DNA of 49,598 nt from Bacteroidales bacterium (GTDB taxonomy: Bacteria; Bacteroidota; Bacteroidia; Bacteroidales; ML635J-15), in NCBI GenBank assembly GCA_016937855.1, contig JAFGVU010000098.1:1-49598 (forward strand), given 5' to 3'. The notes below the pieces were generated by a model, which did no database searches, had not been told where the DNA came from, and saw nothing but the letters and a program-made list of their open reading frames with translations. Both the position numbers and the translations under genes were made by a program. Positions 7,391 through 17,228 of the stretch are shown one piece after another (within the stretch, counting starts at the first letter, position 1; each line of letters begins with the position of its first letter).

Positions 7391-10300
7391 ATGAAAATGA
7401 AAACAATAATTAAATTATCGGTAATATTTTTTGTAATATTTTCAATCAGTTACAAAGGATATTCACAAATTACCCCAACCGACGGAATCGTTTATGTTAC
7501 AATAACTGGTATGGGAAATGGTTCCTCTTGGGAAAACGCTACAAATGATTTACAAGGAGCAATTGATGCCGATGGGGTTACACATGTATATGTAGGTTCT
7601 GGGTATTATTATCCAAGCTGGCATTATGATACTGAAGATCCTCGTGCATATTCTTTTCGATTAAAAAATAACGTGGTCATTATTGGTAGTTTTCCATTAG
7701 AGGGAGGTAGTCTTATAGAAATTGATATTGACGCTCATCCAACTATGCTATCGGGAGACATAGGTGTTATGTATGATAATTCTGATAATGCGTATCATGT
7801 TGTATATTGTCCGCCGGAGTTGGAACTAGATAGCACTGCGCGATTGGTTTACACAAAAATTCAGGATGGAAATGCTGATGTTGACGATGACCATTATAAG
7901 CGTGGTGGAGGTATTTATTTGGATGAGAGTTCACCTAAATTTTTAAATTGTATTATTGCTAATAATAACGCTATTAGAGGAGCAGGCATATATGCTCGCG
8001 AATCACATTCTCAAATATTGCAATGCAAGGTCTATACAAATTCAGCATCCGAAACAGGTGGTGGAATAATGTTTTCGGTAAATGATAGCACTTATTTATA
8101 TAAGAGTTTGTTAGAAAGTAATTCGGCCTCAGAAGGTGGGGGTATAGCTGTCGTGGATACGGCTTCTCCATTTATTGTGGATTGTGAGATTTATTTTAAT
8201 ACTGCTACAGTTTATGCTGGCGGATGTTTGAACTCTGATTTGGCATCGCCGAGATTTTATAATTGTATTATTGGCAATAATTCTTCAGCAAATGGTGGTG
8301 GCGTTTTAAATAACGAAGCTTATCCAGTTTTTGGAAATTGTATTATTGTCGGAAATAGTGCTTCAAGTGCTGGTGGAGCTATTGTTAATAATAATTATGG
8401 CGCTCCGAAATTTATTAATTGTTTTATTATGCTAAATACTGCTACTATGGGTGGTGGTATTGCTAATAATCACTCAACTTCGTTGATTTCTAATTCAATT
8501 ATCCGACAAAACGGAACTAATATTCTTGATGTTGCCGATGGAGAATCCATAGTAACACACTCTTGTATCGAAGGTGGATATAGTGGTACTAGTGTTATTG
8601 ATGTTGATCCAATGTTAGAAACTCTAACATATCCTAACCTCATTCCAAAACCAAACTCTCCTTTAGTTAATGCAGGGATAAACGATTCTATTCCGGATTG
8701 GATGATGTATGATGTGCTTGGAAACCAAAGGATTCTTCAAGGAACTGTAGATATCGGTGTAGCCGAATTTGGTGGAATAATTTATGTCGATGCTGATGCT
8801 AACGGAATTTATTCAGGTACTTCATGGGCTAATGCATTTGACTCATTTAATGAAGCTTTGAACGCTGCCGGAAGTGGGAGTCAGATTTGGGTTGCTCAAG
8901 GAACATATAAACCCGAGAGTGAAAACGGTACAGGTACTGGTTCACGTTTTTTTACTTTTAAACTAAAGCCTGATGTTGAAATATATGGTGGTTTTGCAGG
9001 AGGAGAAAACAATTTAGAGCAACGAGATTTTATTGCAAATAGAGTGTATCTTGACGGAAATATTGGTACAGAACGTGTTTACCACGTCGTAACCTGTGCT
9101 TCTGATTGTAGTGACCAAACATTGTTGGATGGATTTACAATCCGAAATGGTCAGGCAAATGGTTCTTCTTCATTTAGTAATGGTGCTAACTTGTTTGTAA
9201 CACAAAGTAGTCCTAAGTTTAAAAACCTTAATATTTATAGTGGTTCATGTTCAAATTATGGGGCAAATGTTTATCTCGAAAACAGTAGTGCCGAGTTTGA
9301 ATACTCGTATGTGAGTAGTGGTGAATCCAATAATCAAGGGGGAGGTGTCGCATTATCCGATTGCTCAGCAAAATTCTCCTATTGTAGTATATCAGATAAT
9401 TATGCCTATGGATTGGCTGGTGGCGTAAATGTTGAAGGAACCGGAGTTAATATTTTTAATTCTTGTAGTTTTACAGAAAATCGTGCTAATACATCAGGCT
9501 CAGGAGGTGCAGTTTTTGTCGAATCAAATGTCGATGACTTTATCTTTGTAAATAGTTATTTTGCCGAAAATATTGCTGCTGTTAGTGGTGGTGCAATCGA
9601 TTTAATGGGAACTGCAAAAATTATAAATTGTACTTTCGGAACAAATTATGCCGAAAATACCGGAGCATCAGGAGGGCATGTTTTTGTGCGAACATCGGGT
9701 GAACTTGAAATTTATAATTCTGTTTTTACTGATGGATTTGCAGATCAAGGTAATAATATTTACATTGTTGCTGGAGCGCAAGTTTCGGTCGCAAACTCAA
9801 TTATTGACGGATGTGGTGACAGTGGTGCTTCCTGGAATGCCGATTTTGGTAATGATTTAGGAGGAAATATTGATTTTGACTCGTATTGGTCAACTTATCA
9901 AACAGCAATTGATGATGAGTGGCCCGGAATTGATGCAGGAAATAATGAGGTGTTTACCAATATATCTTTAATTCAGGATATTGATCTCGATGCTGACGAA
10001 TTACCACGATTTAGAGGTGAAACGGTTGATATCGGTCATCTGGAGATACCTTATGCTAAACTGTCAATTATTATTACACCTGCCGAAGTAGAAACAATTG
10101 CTGTATGGTCGATTGATAGTTGGACAACACAGGTTGCTGGCAGTGGAGTTGTTATTAAGGGCGAAGAAACTGTGAATGTCGATTTCGCTGATATTGATGG
10201 ATATTTAACACCCGAATCTGTTAGCTTAAATGTGGAGTGGGGACAAGATTATGAGGTTTATGGAGATTATATTATTAATTCAAGCATAAGTGATGAGGTT

Positions 10301-10525
10301 GTAAATAATGTTTTTTCGATATATCCAAATCCGGCAACTACTATCATTTTCTTTGATTTTGACAATCGAATTGATGGAATGCCTGTTCAAATCTTTTCCG
10401 CAGATGGTAAATTAATCAAACAGTTTTTACCAACAGAGAATTCACAAGTTGATTTATCTGGTCTTTCCGCAGGGATTTATTATGTGCAATATCAAAATCA
10501 AACAATAAAACTTGTAATTCAGTAG
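7391..10525 (+). CDS. Large exported double beta-helix protein with T9SS tail
   Basis: This protein has 1044 residues. The start is taken at 7391 (MKMKTIIKLS), which gives a signal peptide ending YSQ. The longer frame from 7316 would overlap the previous gene and bury the signal. Two homologous modules follow, each opening with a YV...G.GSSW.NA or YVDADANG..SGTSWANA motif. Each contains Gly/Asn-rich beta-helix rungs (SASETGGGI, NSSANGGGV) and closes with a choice-of-anchor-like DIGVAEF or DIGHLEI segment. The T9SS tail starts near IYPNPATTI. The internal duplication suggests an extended surface fibre or polysaccharide-binding protein; no enzyme motif was recognised. Confidence 0.8.
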   Translation: MKMKTIIKLSVIFFVIFSISYKGYSQITPTDGIVYVTITGMGNGSSWENATNDLQGAIDADGVTHVYVGSGYYYPSWHYDTEDPRAYSFRLKNNVVIIGSFPLEGGSLIEIDIDAHPTMLSGDIGVMYDNSDNAYHVVYCPPELELDSTARLVYTKIQDGNADVDDDHYKRGGGIYLDESSPKFLNCIIANNNAIRGAGIYARESHSQILQCKVYTNSASETGGGIMFSVNDSTYLYKSLLESNSASEGGGIAVVDTASPFIVDCEIYFNTATVYAGGCLNSDLASPRFYNCIIGNNSSANGGGVLNNEAYPVFGNCIIVGNSASSAGGAIVNNNYGAPKFINCFIMLNTATMGGGIANNHSTSLISNSIIRQNGTNILDVADGESIVTHSCIEGGYSGTSVIDVDPMLETLTYPNLIPKPNSPLVNAGINDSIPDWMMYDVLGNQRILQGTVDIGVAEFGGIIYVDADANGIYSGTSWANAFDSFNEALNAAGSGSQIWVAQGTYKPESENGTGTGSRFFTFKLKPDVEIYGGFAGGENNLEQRDFIANRVYLDGNIGTERVYHVVTCASDCSDQTLLDGFTIRNGQANGSSSFSNGANLFVTQSSPKFKNLNIYSGSCSNYGANVYLENSSAEFEYSYVSSGESNNQGGGVALSDCSAKFSYCSISDNYAYGLAGGVNVEGTGVNIFNSCSFTENRANTSGSGGAVFVESNVDDFIFVNSYFAENIAAVSGGAIDLMGTAKIINCTFGTNYAENTGASGGHVFVRTSGELEIYNSVFTDGFADQGNNIYIVAGAQVSVANSIIDGCGDSGASWNADFGNDLGGNIDFDSYWSTYQTAIDDEWPGIDAGNNEVFTNISLIQDIDLDADELPRFRGETVDIGHLEIPYAKLSIIITPAEVETIAVWSIDSWTTQVAGSGVVIKGEETVNVDFADIDGYLTPESVSLNVEWGQDYEVYGDYIINSSISDEVVNNVFSIYPNPATTIIFFDFDNRIDGMPVQIFSADGKLIKQFLPTENSQVDLSGLSAGIYYVQYQNQTIKLVIQ

Positions 10526-10586
10526 TGTTAGGTGTCGTCGTATATAAATTTTCGATGATGATTTTTGAAATTTAAAATTGAATAAA

Positions 10587-12644
10587 ATGAAAACAACAAT
10601 AATAATTTTATGCTTGATAATCTCTTTGAGTGGATTCTCACAATGGCAGGCATTAAATCCTACTCCTCAAACTGATGGATACACCGATATGTTTGTGTTA
10701 AATGAAAACGAAATGTTTGCCATTTCAACAATTGGGAATTTAGTAAAGAGCACTGATGGTGGTTCTAATTGGGAGCTAGTTGGAAATATACAAGATGCAG
10801 GTATTTCTTTAAACGAAATTTATTTTATAGATGATATGCTCGCTTGGACATGCGGTAATGATGGCGCTTTGTTTAAAACCGAAGATGGTGGTGAAACATG
10901 GATAGCTCAGACTTCTCCTTTTGGAACAGATGAACTCACTGATGTTTATTTTCTCGACAATCAAAAAGGATTTTTAACAGCCAACTACGGACAAATTGCT
11001 ATGACTACCAACGGAGGTGTAACATGGTCAACAGTTTACGAAGGTGATGATGATGTAACTTCTATTCATTTTCCTACAGCAAATGTAGGCTATGCGTCGT
11101 GTACAAATGGCTACTGCTATAAAACTATTGATGGCGGACTTACGTGGAATGAAATAAACATGATTGTCGCCGACGATTTTAACTGTATCTGGTTTGCTGA
11201 TGAAAATATCGGCTATCTTGGAGGCGACTGGGGTGCAATTGCTAAAACAACGGATGGCGGACTAAATTGGCAAATGCTTTCAACTCCTGACAATATGTAT
11301 TACTATTCTTGCAGTTTTATTGATCAAAATACCGGATACTTTAGTACTTATGAAGGTAAAATTCTCTACACCGAGAATGGCGGTAATACATGGACTGTAA
11401 TTGAACCTGGAACAGAATATTCAATCCAATCTGTAATCGCTGTAAATAATCAAAAAATTGTTTGTGCAACAGAAGATGCAAGTATTTTTGTTAGCGAAAA
11501 TGCCGGCACAAACTGGTCTAAAACAGCAGGAAACCATATCGGCAATTACACATTAAAAGCTATTTGTGCTTTTGATAATGCTAATCTTATTGTTGGTGGT
11601 AGTGATGGATCGGTTTTTAAATCTAGCGATAATGGTAATAATTGGTCAGAGGCAGAAAATGAAAGTATGACTTCAATAAATTGTGCACTAACTATTAATA
11701 ATAGCTCTGCAATAGCATGCGGAATAAGTGGAAGTATCTATAAAACTACTGATAAAGGTGACAACTGGGCAAGTATTTCAGATGGTCAAACTGCGCATTT
11801 TTATGATATTGCTATAGTTGACGATAATACTTATTTCGTTGCAGGTCAGGAAGGAGCAATTTATAAAACTATTGATGGCGGAACAAATTGGGTGGACCAA
11901 ACAATTGCAACAGACGCATGGTTTTATGGAATCGATTTTCATGATGAAAACCTAGGGTTGGCAGTAAGTCATAATGGCACCATCGCGAAAACGACTAATG
12001 GTGGTGCAGATTGGACAAATCTGGGAATCTTAATTAACAATAATATTTCTGACGTTAAATTCTATAATTCTGATACAGTTTTTGTTTGTGCCTCTTTAGG
12101 TAAAGTATATTTTAGTAATGATGCAGGAGAAAACTGGACACTTAGAAATACTGGAGTTACTGCTTCTCTGACAAAAATTCTTTTAGTTGAAGATACTGTT
12201 TATGTTTCCGGGGAATTTGGAACGATTTTAAAATCTGTTGATTTTGGTGAGACCTGGATTGTCGAGGATGTTTATACGTTTAGATCATTTTATGACATTA
12301 TCAGAAATGTCGATGGTAACTTATTTGCTTGTGGTAGTAATGCTACTATTTTTAGATACGGTGATGATATTAGCACTGAAATATCTGAATTTATCAGTAG
12401 TAGTACGTCTTATTCTATCTTTCCTAATCCTGCCAATTCTTATGTAAATATTGAGAAGAGTAATTTGGCTTTTGAATCATGCTTAGTAGAAATCTACAAT
12501 ATTCAAGGCAAAAAAGTATTCAATAGTCTTTTTCAGGATTCAGATTACTTCACAATTGATGTAAGTAACTTGTCGAAAGGCGTTTACTTTTTGCAACTTG
12601 TAACCGGCAACGAAACAGTAACCCAAAAACTTATTATTCAATAA
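10587..12644 (+). CDS. Exported Ycf48/Asp-box repeat protein with T9SS tail
   Basis: A 685-residue protein with a signal peptide (MKTTIIILCL... to FSQ). It contains at least ten repeats of about 40-45 residues centred on Asp-box motifs such as KTEDGGETW, KTTDGGLNW and KTIDGGTNW, each preceded by an [F/V]xxxxxG[Y/W] strand. This is the pattern of Ycf48-like or sialidase-type beta-propellers. The T9SS tail begins at SIFPNPANSY. ATG 10587 is preferred over an in-frame TTG at 10578 because the signal peptide starts there. It is a paralogue of the next gene (18 bp away) and they are probably cotranscribed. The role is likely surface binding; no catalytic residues were identified. Confidence 0.85.
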   Translation: MKTTIIILCLIISLSGFSQWQALNPTPQTDGYTDMFVLNENEMFAISTIGNLVKSTDGGSNWELVGNIQDAGISLNEIYFIDDMLAWTCGNDGALFKTEDGGETWIAQTSPFGTDELTDVYFLDNQKGFLTANYGQIAMTTNGGVTWSTVYEGDDDVTSIHFPTANVGYASCTNGYCYKTIDGGLTWNEINMIVADDFNCIWFADENIGYLGGDWGAIAKTTDGGLNWQMLSTPDNMYYYSCSFIDQNTGYFSTYEGKILYTENGGNTWTVIEPGTEYSIQSVIAVNNQKIVCATEDASIFVSENAGTNWSKTAGNHIGNYTLKAICAFDNANLIVGGSDGSVFKSSDNGNNWSEAENESMTSINCALTINNSSAIACGISGSIYKTTDKGDNWASISDGQTAHFYDIAIVDDNTYFVAGQEGAIYKTIDGGTNWVDQTIATDAWFYGIDFHDENLGLAVSHNGTIAKTTNGGADWTNLGILINNNISDVKFYNSDTVFVCASLGKVYFSNDAGENWTLRNTGVTASLTKILLVEDTVYVSGEFGTILKSVDFGETWIVEDVYTFRSFYDIIRNVDGNLFACGSNATIFRYGDDISTEISEFISSSTSYSIFPNPANSYVNIEKSNLAFESCLVEIYNIQGKKVFNSLFQDSDYFTIDVSNLSKGVYFLQLVTGNETVTQKLIIQ

Positions 12645-12662
12645 AACTAAACTCAAATAATT

Positions 12663-13859
12663 ATGAAAAAAATCTTTTTTTATGTAGTAGTAATGTTTTT
12701 CTCAGTATCAGTTTATCCGCAATGGGTGCAGCAAAACAGTGGAACAACAAATATGTTAATAGATGTACATTTTTTGAACGAGAATGTCGGTTTTGCAGTA
12801 GGGCATTCGGGAACTTTTTTAAAAACAACTGATGGTGGAGAGACTTGGACATCTCAGAATGTTGGTTTTACTGGTTCTATTTGGTCAATTCATTTTCCAT
12901 CAGAAAATGTAGGTTATTTTTGCGGAGCAGACGGCACAGTTTTTAGAACCCCAAATGGTGGAGATTCTTGGTTTAACATAACGCCCGATCCTCAATATAC
13001 AAATGGAGGTTCTGTTTTACGATCGATATATTTTACAAGTGAAGATGAGGGCTTTGCAGTTGGTGAAAATGGAACAATTATAAAAGGTGAGGATGGAGGC
13101 CAGTTTTGGTCTAACATTTCTTCAGGGACAACTCAGGCTTTGAATAGAATAGTTTTTGGCGCAGGAATTCATAACGGATATATTGCCGGAAATACAGGGA
13201 CGATTTTACGCACTTCAAACTATGGCGAAAATTGGACAGCACAAACTAGTGGAGTGGGAGTAAACTTGTTCTCAATCGGTTTTGCAAATTCTGCAATCAT
13301 TGCCTATACGGTTGGAGTTGATGGAACTATTCGCCAAACAACTGATGGCGGCGAAAATTGGAGTGGACAAACCAGTAATACTATCACTTCAATTTATGAT
13401 ATTGTATTTGTTACCCAGAATATTGGATATGCTTGTACCTTTGAAGGCAAGGTTCTTAAAACTACTAACGGAACAACATGGGAGGTGTTGGAAACCGATA
13501 ATACATCTGCACTAATAGCAATCTTCCCCGTTGATGAAGATATTATATATGCAGTTGGTGCAAATGGTACTATTTTAAAATCAACAAACGGAGGAATTGC
13601 TACATCTGTTAATAATGTATCCAATTCTAAAATTGCTGTTTATCCAAATCCAGCAATCAACATAATTTGCTTAAATACTAACGGCGAATCTCCTGAGCTG
13701 ATACATATTGTTGATGTAACAGGAAAAGTCATAGATAATATTAGCATGTATGATTATAATAAAATTGATATTTCCAGCTTGTCGGATGGAATCTATTTTT
13801 TGAAGTGTAAAATAAATAATGAGTTGATTACAACGAAATTTATAAAATCAAATCAGTAA
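12663..13859 (+). CDS. Exported Ycf48/Asp-box repeat protein with T9SS tail (shorter paralogue)
   Basis: A 398-residue protein with a signal peptide (MKKIFFYVVV... to YPQ). It has about six Asp-box repeats (KTTDGGETW, RTPNGGDSW, QTTDGGENW and relatives) and a T9SS tail starting at AVYPNPAINI. It has the same architecture as the preceding gene with fewer propeller repeats, so the pair looks like a tandem duplication followed by change in repeat number. It is the last gene of the first exported-protein cluster, and a strong terminator follows at 13921. Confidence 0.85.
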   Translation: MKKIFFYVVVMFFSVSVYPQWVQQNSGTTNMLIDVHFLNENVGFAVGHSGTFLKTTDGGETWTSQNVGFTGSIWSIHFPSENVGYFCGADGTVFRTPNGGDSWFNITPDPQYTNGGSVLRSIYFTSEDEGFAVGENGTIIKGEDGGQFWSNISSGTTQALNRIVFGAGIHNGYIAGNTGTILRTSNYGENWTAQTSGVGVNLFSIGFANSAIIAYTVGVDGTIRQTTDGGENWSGQTSNTITSIYDIVFVTQNIGYACTFEGKVLKTTNGTTWEVLETDNTSALIAIFPVDEDIIYAVGANGTILKSTNGGIATSVNNVSNSKIAVYPNPAINIICLNTNGESPELIHIVDVTGKVIDNISMYDYNKIDISSLSDGIYFLKCKINNELITTKFIKSNQ

Positions 13860-13920
13860 TGAAAGAGAGGAATAACCAATTTTTATAGTTTTTTCATACG
13901 TTTTCGTAAATCTTGGTTGT

Positions 13921-13961
13921 GGGGCAATGTTTATCGAAAGATAAAGATTGTCCCTTTTTTT
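13921..13961 (+). terminator. Strong rho-independent terminator
   Basis: A 15-position stem (13921-13935 with 13940-13954, one G-G mismatch and one G-T wobble) is capped by a GAAA tetraloop and followed by seven T (13955-13961). It closes the exported-protein cluster 62 bp after the last stop codon. Confidence 0.85.
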
Positions 13962-14094
13962 AAAGCCAAGTTTTCAAGTTTCTCGAAGATTTTGGCTGCG
14001 CCGAGCTAAAGGTTCAGTAGTCCCTACTTATGTAGCAATAATAATTTTATACTTGTGTTTTGATTATAATCGAAAAAATGATAAAAAGTAAAAT

Positions 14095-14155
14095 AAATTT
14101 GGATATAATCGAATATATTACTATATTTGTAAAAAAATAGATTATATTCAAATTT
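14095..14155 (+). promoter_or_regulatory. 16-bp inverted repeat abutting the ATPase start codon
   Basis: The arms 14095-14110 and 14140-14155 are complementary at 15 of 16 positions (AAATTTGG/AATATAATC type), separated by 29 bases. The right arm ends at the base before the ATG at 14156. It may be an operator or a leader hairpin masking the ribosome binding site. No factor can be named. Confidence 0.5.
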
Positions 14156-15433
14156 ATGGAAGCTAAACTTGAAGCGTTAAAAACGATAAATTATTGGGAT
14201 TCGGATCCTGAGTTCGATTTAGGTTTTGTGCGAGAAAGATACAATGCTTTTTTTCGCAATGCTATGAATAACAAGTTGATCAAAGTCCTTGTTGGTCAGA
14301 GACGTGCTGGAAAAAGCTTTGTAATTCGTCAGCTTATGCATAAGCTAATTTTTGATAAGAAAGTAAATAAGAAAAATCTTTTTTATCTAAACAAAGAGCT
14401 TTTCGAGTTCGATGAAATTAGAACAGCAACTGAATTATCCGAACTTATTAAACTATACGAAAAGACTTACAAGCCCAAAGGCAAAATTTATCTTTTCTTT
14501 GACGAAATTCAAGATGTTTTACAGTGGGAGAGGCTAATTGTTTCACTTTCGCAACATCCTGTAAAAGATTATGAAATTGTAATTACCGGCTCAAATTCGA
14601 GTTTACTATCCGGCGAATTGGCAAGTTTATTGTCTGGCAGATATTTGTTGCTTGAGATCTTTCCATTTTCGTATCGCGAATATCTTATTGCAAATAATCT
14701 CGAAAATTGCAAAGCCTCTTTTGTCGAATATATTTCAAATACCGGCTTGCCTGAGCGACAAAATCTTACTTCAAACGATACTGTTTATCATTATTTTCAA
14801 GCTTTAAAAAACACGATTCTTCTTAAGGATATCATGTATCGTCATAAAATTAGGGATTATGTGCTTCTTGAGGATATTTTTCTTTTTCTGTTACACAATG
14901 TCGGTAAGATAACTTCTGTACCAGCAATAATTAAGTACTTTAAAAATAAAAACCGCAAGTCGGATTACACTACAATTTCGCAGTATATATCATATATGCA
15001 GGATGCATTTTTGATTCATGAAGCTGCAAGATATTCGGTCAAAACTAGAGAGTTTTTATCGGGTGAAAAGAAATATTATGTAAACGATTTGGGATTTAGA
15101 AATTTTCTATTTCCAAGTTTACTTAACGATTTTGGTTCAATGCTCGAAAATGTAGTTTACCTCCACTTGCGTATGGCCGGATATAAGACAAATGTTGTAA
15201 GCGCAACAAATTTCGAAGTCGATTTTATTGCCGAAAAGAGCATGGAGAAGAGGTATATTCAGGTTTCTTACATCATGGAGCTACCCGAAACAGTAGAGCG
15301 CGAATTTGGAGCACTCGAAAAAATACGCGACAGTAACCCAAAGTTGGTTGTAAGCATGGACGATATGCTAATACAAAATCCTAATGGCATCAAGCACGAG
15401 CACATTTGGGATTTTGTTTATAATCTTGAATAA
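14156..15433 (+). CDS. AAA ATPase with DUF4143 domain
   Basis: A 425-residue protein with Walker A GQRRAGKS (47-54, K53) and Walker B YLFFDEIQD (D116, E117). An LSGRY-type motif follows, and a C-terminal DUF4143 region (about 225-400) ends in a nuclease-like EVDF...YIQV segment. Proteins of this AAA_14/DUF4143 family are abundant in Bacteroidota and archaea. Their role is unknown, although the C-terminal fold resembles PD-(D/E)xK-type domains. The gene stands alone behind a terminator and a 16-bp inverted repeat. A second family member is encoded at 25150-26286. They are only distantly similar. Confidence 0.85.
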   Translation: MEAKLEALKTINYWDSDPEFDLGFVRERYNAFFRNAMNNKLIKVLVGQRRAGKSFVIRQLMHKLIFDKKVNKKNLFYLNKELFEFDEIRTATELSELIKLYEKTYKPKGKIYLFFDEIQDVLQWERLIVSLSQHPVKDYEIVITGSNSSLLSGELASLLSGRYLLLEIFPFSYREYLIANNLENCKASFVEYISNTGLPERQNLTSNDTVYHYFQALKNTILLKDIMYRHKIRDYVLLEDIFLFLLHNVGKITSVPAIIKYFKNKNRKSDYTTISQYISYMQDAFLIHEAARYSVKTREFLSGEKKYYVNDLGFRNFLFPSLLNDFGSMLENVVYLHLRMAGYKTNVVSATNFEVDFIAEKSMEKRYIQVSYIMELPETVEREFGALEKIRDSNPKLVVSMDDMLIQNPNGIKHEHIWDFVYNLE

Positions 15434-15518
15434 AATCGAATCACTAATCAACGAGAGGAATACCAATTTTTATTTTTATCTGATTTTTATTACTTTTGGC
15501 AATTATAATATTTGCAAA

Positions 15519-16160
15519 ATGATTGTAAAACCATTTCGATTAGTAAAAATCAGCAAGTACCTAAAAGCAAATAAAATTGCTATCCTTGATGCAGGGGCAG
15601 GAAGTCATTCTGCATCTATTACAAAGCAATGGTTTCCTGATTGTGTTTATCATGGTATTGATATCGATAATTACAAAAATGATGATAAGGATTTTGAATT
15701 GATGGATAAATTCTATAAAATGGATTTAACAAAATTTGAATATTCAGATATTCCTGATGGCTTTTTTGATGTTATTGTAATGTCACACGTAATTGAGCAT
15801 TTGTATAATGGCGATAAAGTTATTGAAAGTATTCTAGCCAAGTTAAAGCCGGATGGGATAATCTATATTGAGTATCCATCCTTTAAAAGTACGCGATTGC
15901 CGTCAATGAAAGAAACTTTGAATTTCTATGATGATCCAACTCACTGTCGCATATATACTTTGCCGGAAATATATAATCTTTTGATGCGAAATAAAATGAC
16001 AATTCTTGAAGGTGGCACTCGTCGTCAATGGATTAATATTTTTATTATTCCAATCAAAATAGTACATAATTTAATAAAAAAGGGTTATGTAAGTGCTGGT
16101 GTTTTTTGGGATATTACCGGTTTTGCTGAGTATGCTATTGCTCAAAAAACTACTAAATAG
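15519..16160 (+). CDS. Class I SAM-dependent methyltransferase
   Basis: A 213-residue protein with a Rossmann methyltransferase core. Motif I is AILDAGAGSHSASI, the acidic SAM-ribose site is in YHGIDIDN, and motif IV lies around FDVIVMSHVIEHL. The frame is open upstream to 15384, but that part overlaps the ATPase gene and encodes a low-quality sequence. The ATG at 15519 (MIVKPFRLVK) is therefore taken as the start. The radical SAM gene follows after 19 bp and is probably cotranscribed. The substrate is unknown; the HVIEHL-type motif is common in methyltransferases near glycan or lipid biosynthesis genes. Confidence 0.8.
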   Translation: MIVKPFRLVKISKYLKANKIAILDAGAGSHSASITKQWFPDCVYHGIDIDNYKNDDKDFELMDKFYKMDLTKFEYSDIPDGFFDVIVMSHVIEHLYNGDKVIESILAKLKPDGIIYIEYPSFKSTRLPSMKETLNFYDDPTHCRIYTLPEIYNLLMRNKMTILEGGTRRQWINIFIIPIKIVHNLIKKGYVSAGVFWDITGFAEYAIAQKTTK

Positions 16161-16179
16161 CAAAAAAACAGATTTTTAA

Positions 16180-17184
16180 ATGAACTATTACAAAATTCTG
16201 CGACTAAATAGACTTGTTAAAAGCGAGCGACTCAAGATTTTTGGAGTTGGGATTTTGTATCTTTTTCGAAAGCGATACCTTAACATTTTTTTTGATCCAA
16301 ATCTAACTTGCAACTTTAAATGTAAAATGTGCTATTTTTCAGATCCTGATTATAAGCCTGAAAAATCTCGTATGGATTCAGATTTCATTAATAAAATTGC
16401 AGATAATTTTTTTAAATACGCGCTTAAACTTCAGATTGGTTGTGGTGCAGAGCCGGGTTTGTTTTTGCATAACGACCAAATAATAAAATCTGCAAAAAAA
16501 CATGGTGTCCCGCATATTTCCTTTACAACCAACGCATCATTGTTAAGCTATGGAAAAATCAGAGAGTTAGCCGAAGCAGGTTTAGACGAGATTATTATCT
16601 CGATGCACGGAACAAGCAAAGATGTTTACGAATCAATGATGCCCGGAGCTAAATTTGAAAAACTTCATGAGGTGCTAAAATCTGTAACAGAGATAAAAAC
16701 AGAATTCAAACAGTTTAAATTGAGAATTAATTATACTGTAAATCCAGATAATATTGACGATTTAAATTCTTTTGGCGACTATATCGAAAGATATAGCATC
16801 GATATTTTGCAAATTAGACCAATACGTAAACTCGGAAATACCGAATATTCAGATTTTGATTTAAAAAGAAAACAAGAACAATACTCAGAGGTAGTTAATC
16901 TTTTAGAAGAAAAGTGCAAAAAATACTCGGTTGTAAGTTTAATAACACATAAATTGCCTGAGTTGAAGCTGTATCGACAAACATTAGATATTGCCAAATA
17001 TACATATTGTTACATTTCACCAAAGTATTTTGGTGTGGATAATTACAATCCCAATACGGCCACATTTAGACAACATTTAAAGAAAAACAATTTTTTGCTA
17101 CACATATTAAACGATGTCTTTTTAACAAGAAATAGGAGAGTAGAAGCCTCTCAAAACTTTGGGAATTATGATGTCGAGATATAA
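16180..17184 (+). CDS. Radical SAM protein
   Basis: A 334-residue protein with the radical SAM cluster motif C-x3-C-x2-C at C44, C48 and C51 (CNFKCKMC). The barrel follows, with the GCGAEPGL segment (SAM binding) and FTTNASLL. The C-terminal third has no obvious set of SPASM cysteines. It resembles the MoaA/PqqE-like superfamily in general fold, but no specific reaction can be assigned. It is paired with the upstream methyltransferase, suggesting a two-step modification of an unknown substrate. The stop codon merges with the terminator at 17184. Confidence 0.8.
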   Translation: MNYYKILRLNRLVKSERLKIFGVGILYLFRKRYLNIFFDPNLTCNFKCKMCYFSDPDYKPEKSRMDSDFINKIADNFFKYALKLQIGCGAEPGLFLHNDQIIKSAKKHGVPHISFTTNASLLSYGKIRELAEAGLDEIIISMHGTSKDVYESMMPGAKFEKLHEVLKSVTEIKTEFKQFKLRINYTVNPDNIDDLNSFGDYIERYSIDILQIRPIRKLGNTEYSDFDLKRKQEQYSEVVNLLEEKCKKYSVVSLITHKLPELKLYRQTLDIAKYTYCYISPKYFGVDNYNPNTATFRQHLKKNNFLLHILNDVFLTRNRRVEASQNFGNYDVEI

Positions 17185-17213
17185 AAAAAGCTGCCAAAAT
17201 TGACAGCTTTTTT
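17184..17213. terminator. Bidirectional terminator between convergent genes
   Basis: AAAAAAGCTG-type left arm (17184-17195) and its complement (17202-17213) form a 12-position stem with one mismatch and a 6-base loop. It has A and T runs on both sides, so it can act on either strand. It separates the radical SAM gene from the 2-oxoacid oxidoreductase operon. Confidence 0.85.
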
Positions 17214-17228
17214 ATAGCGATTCTTTTA

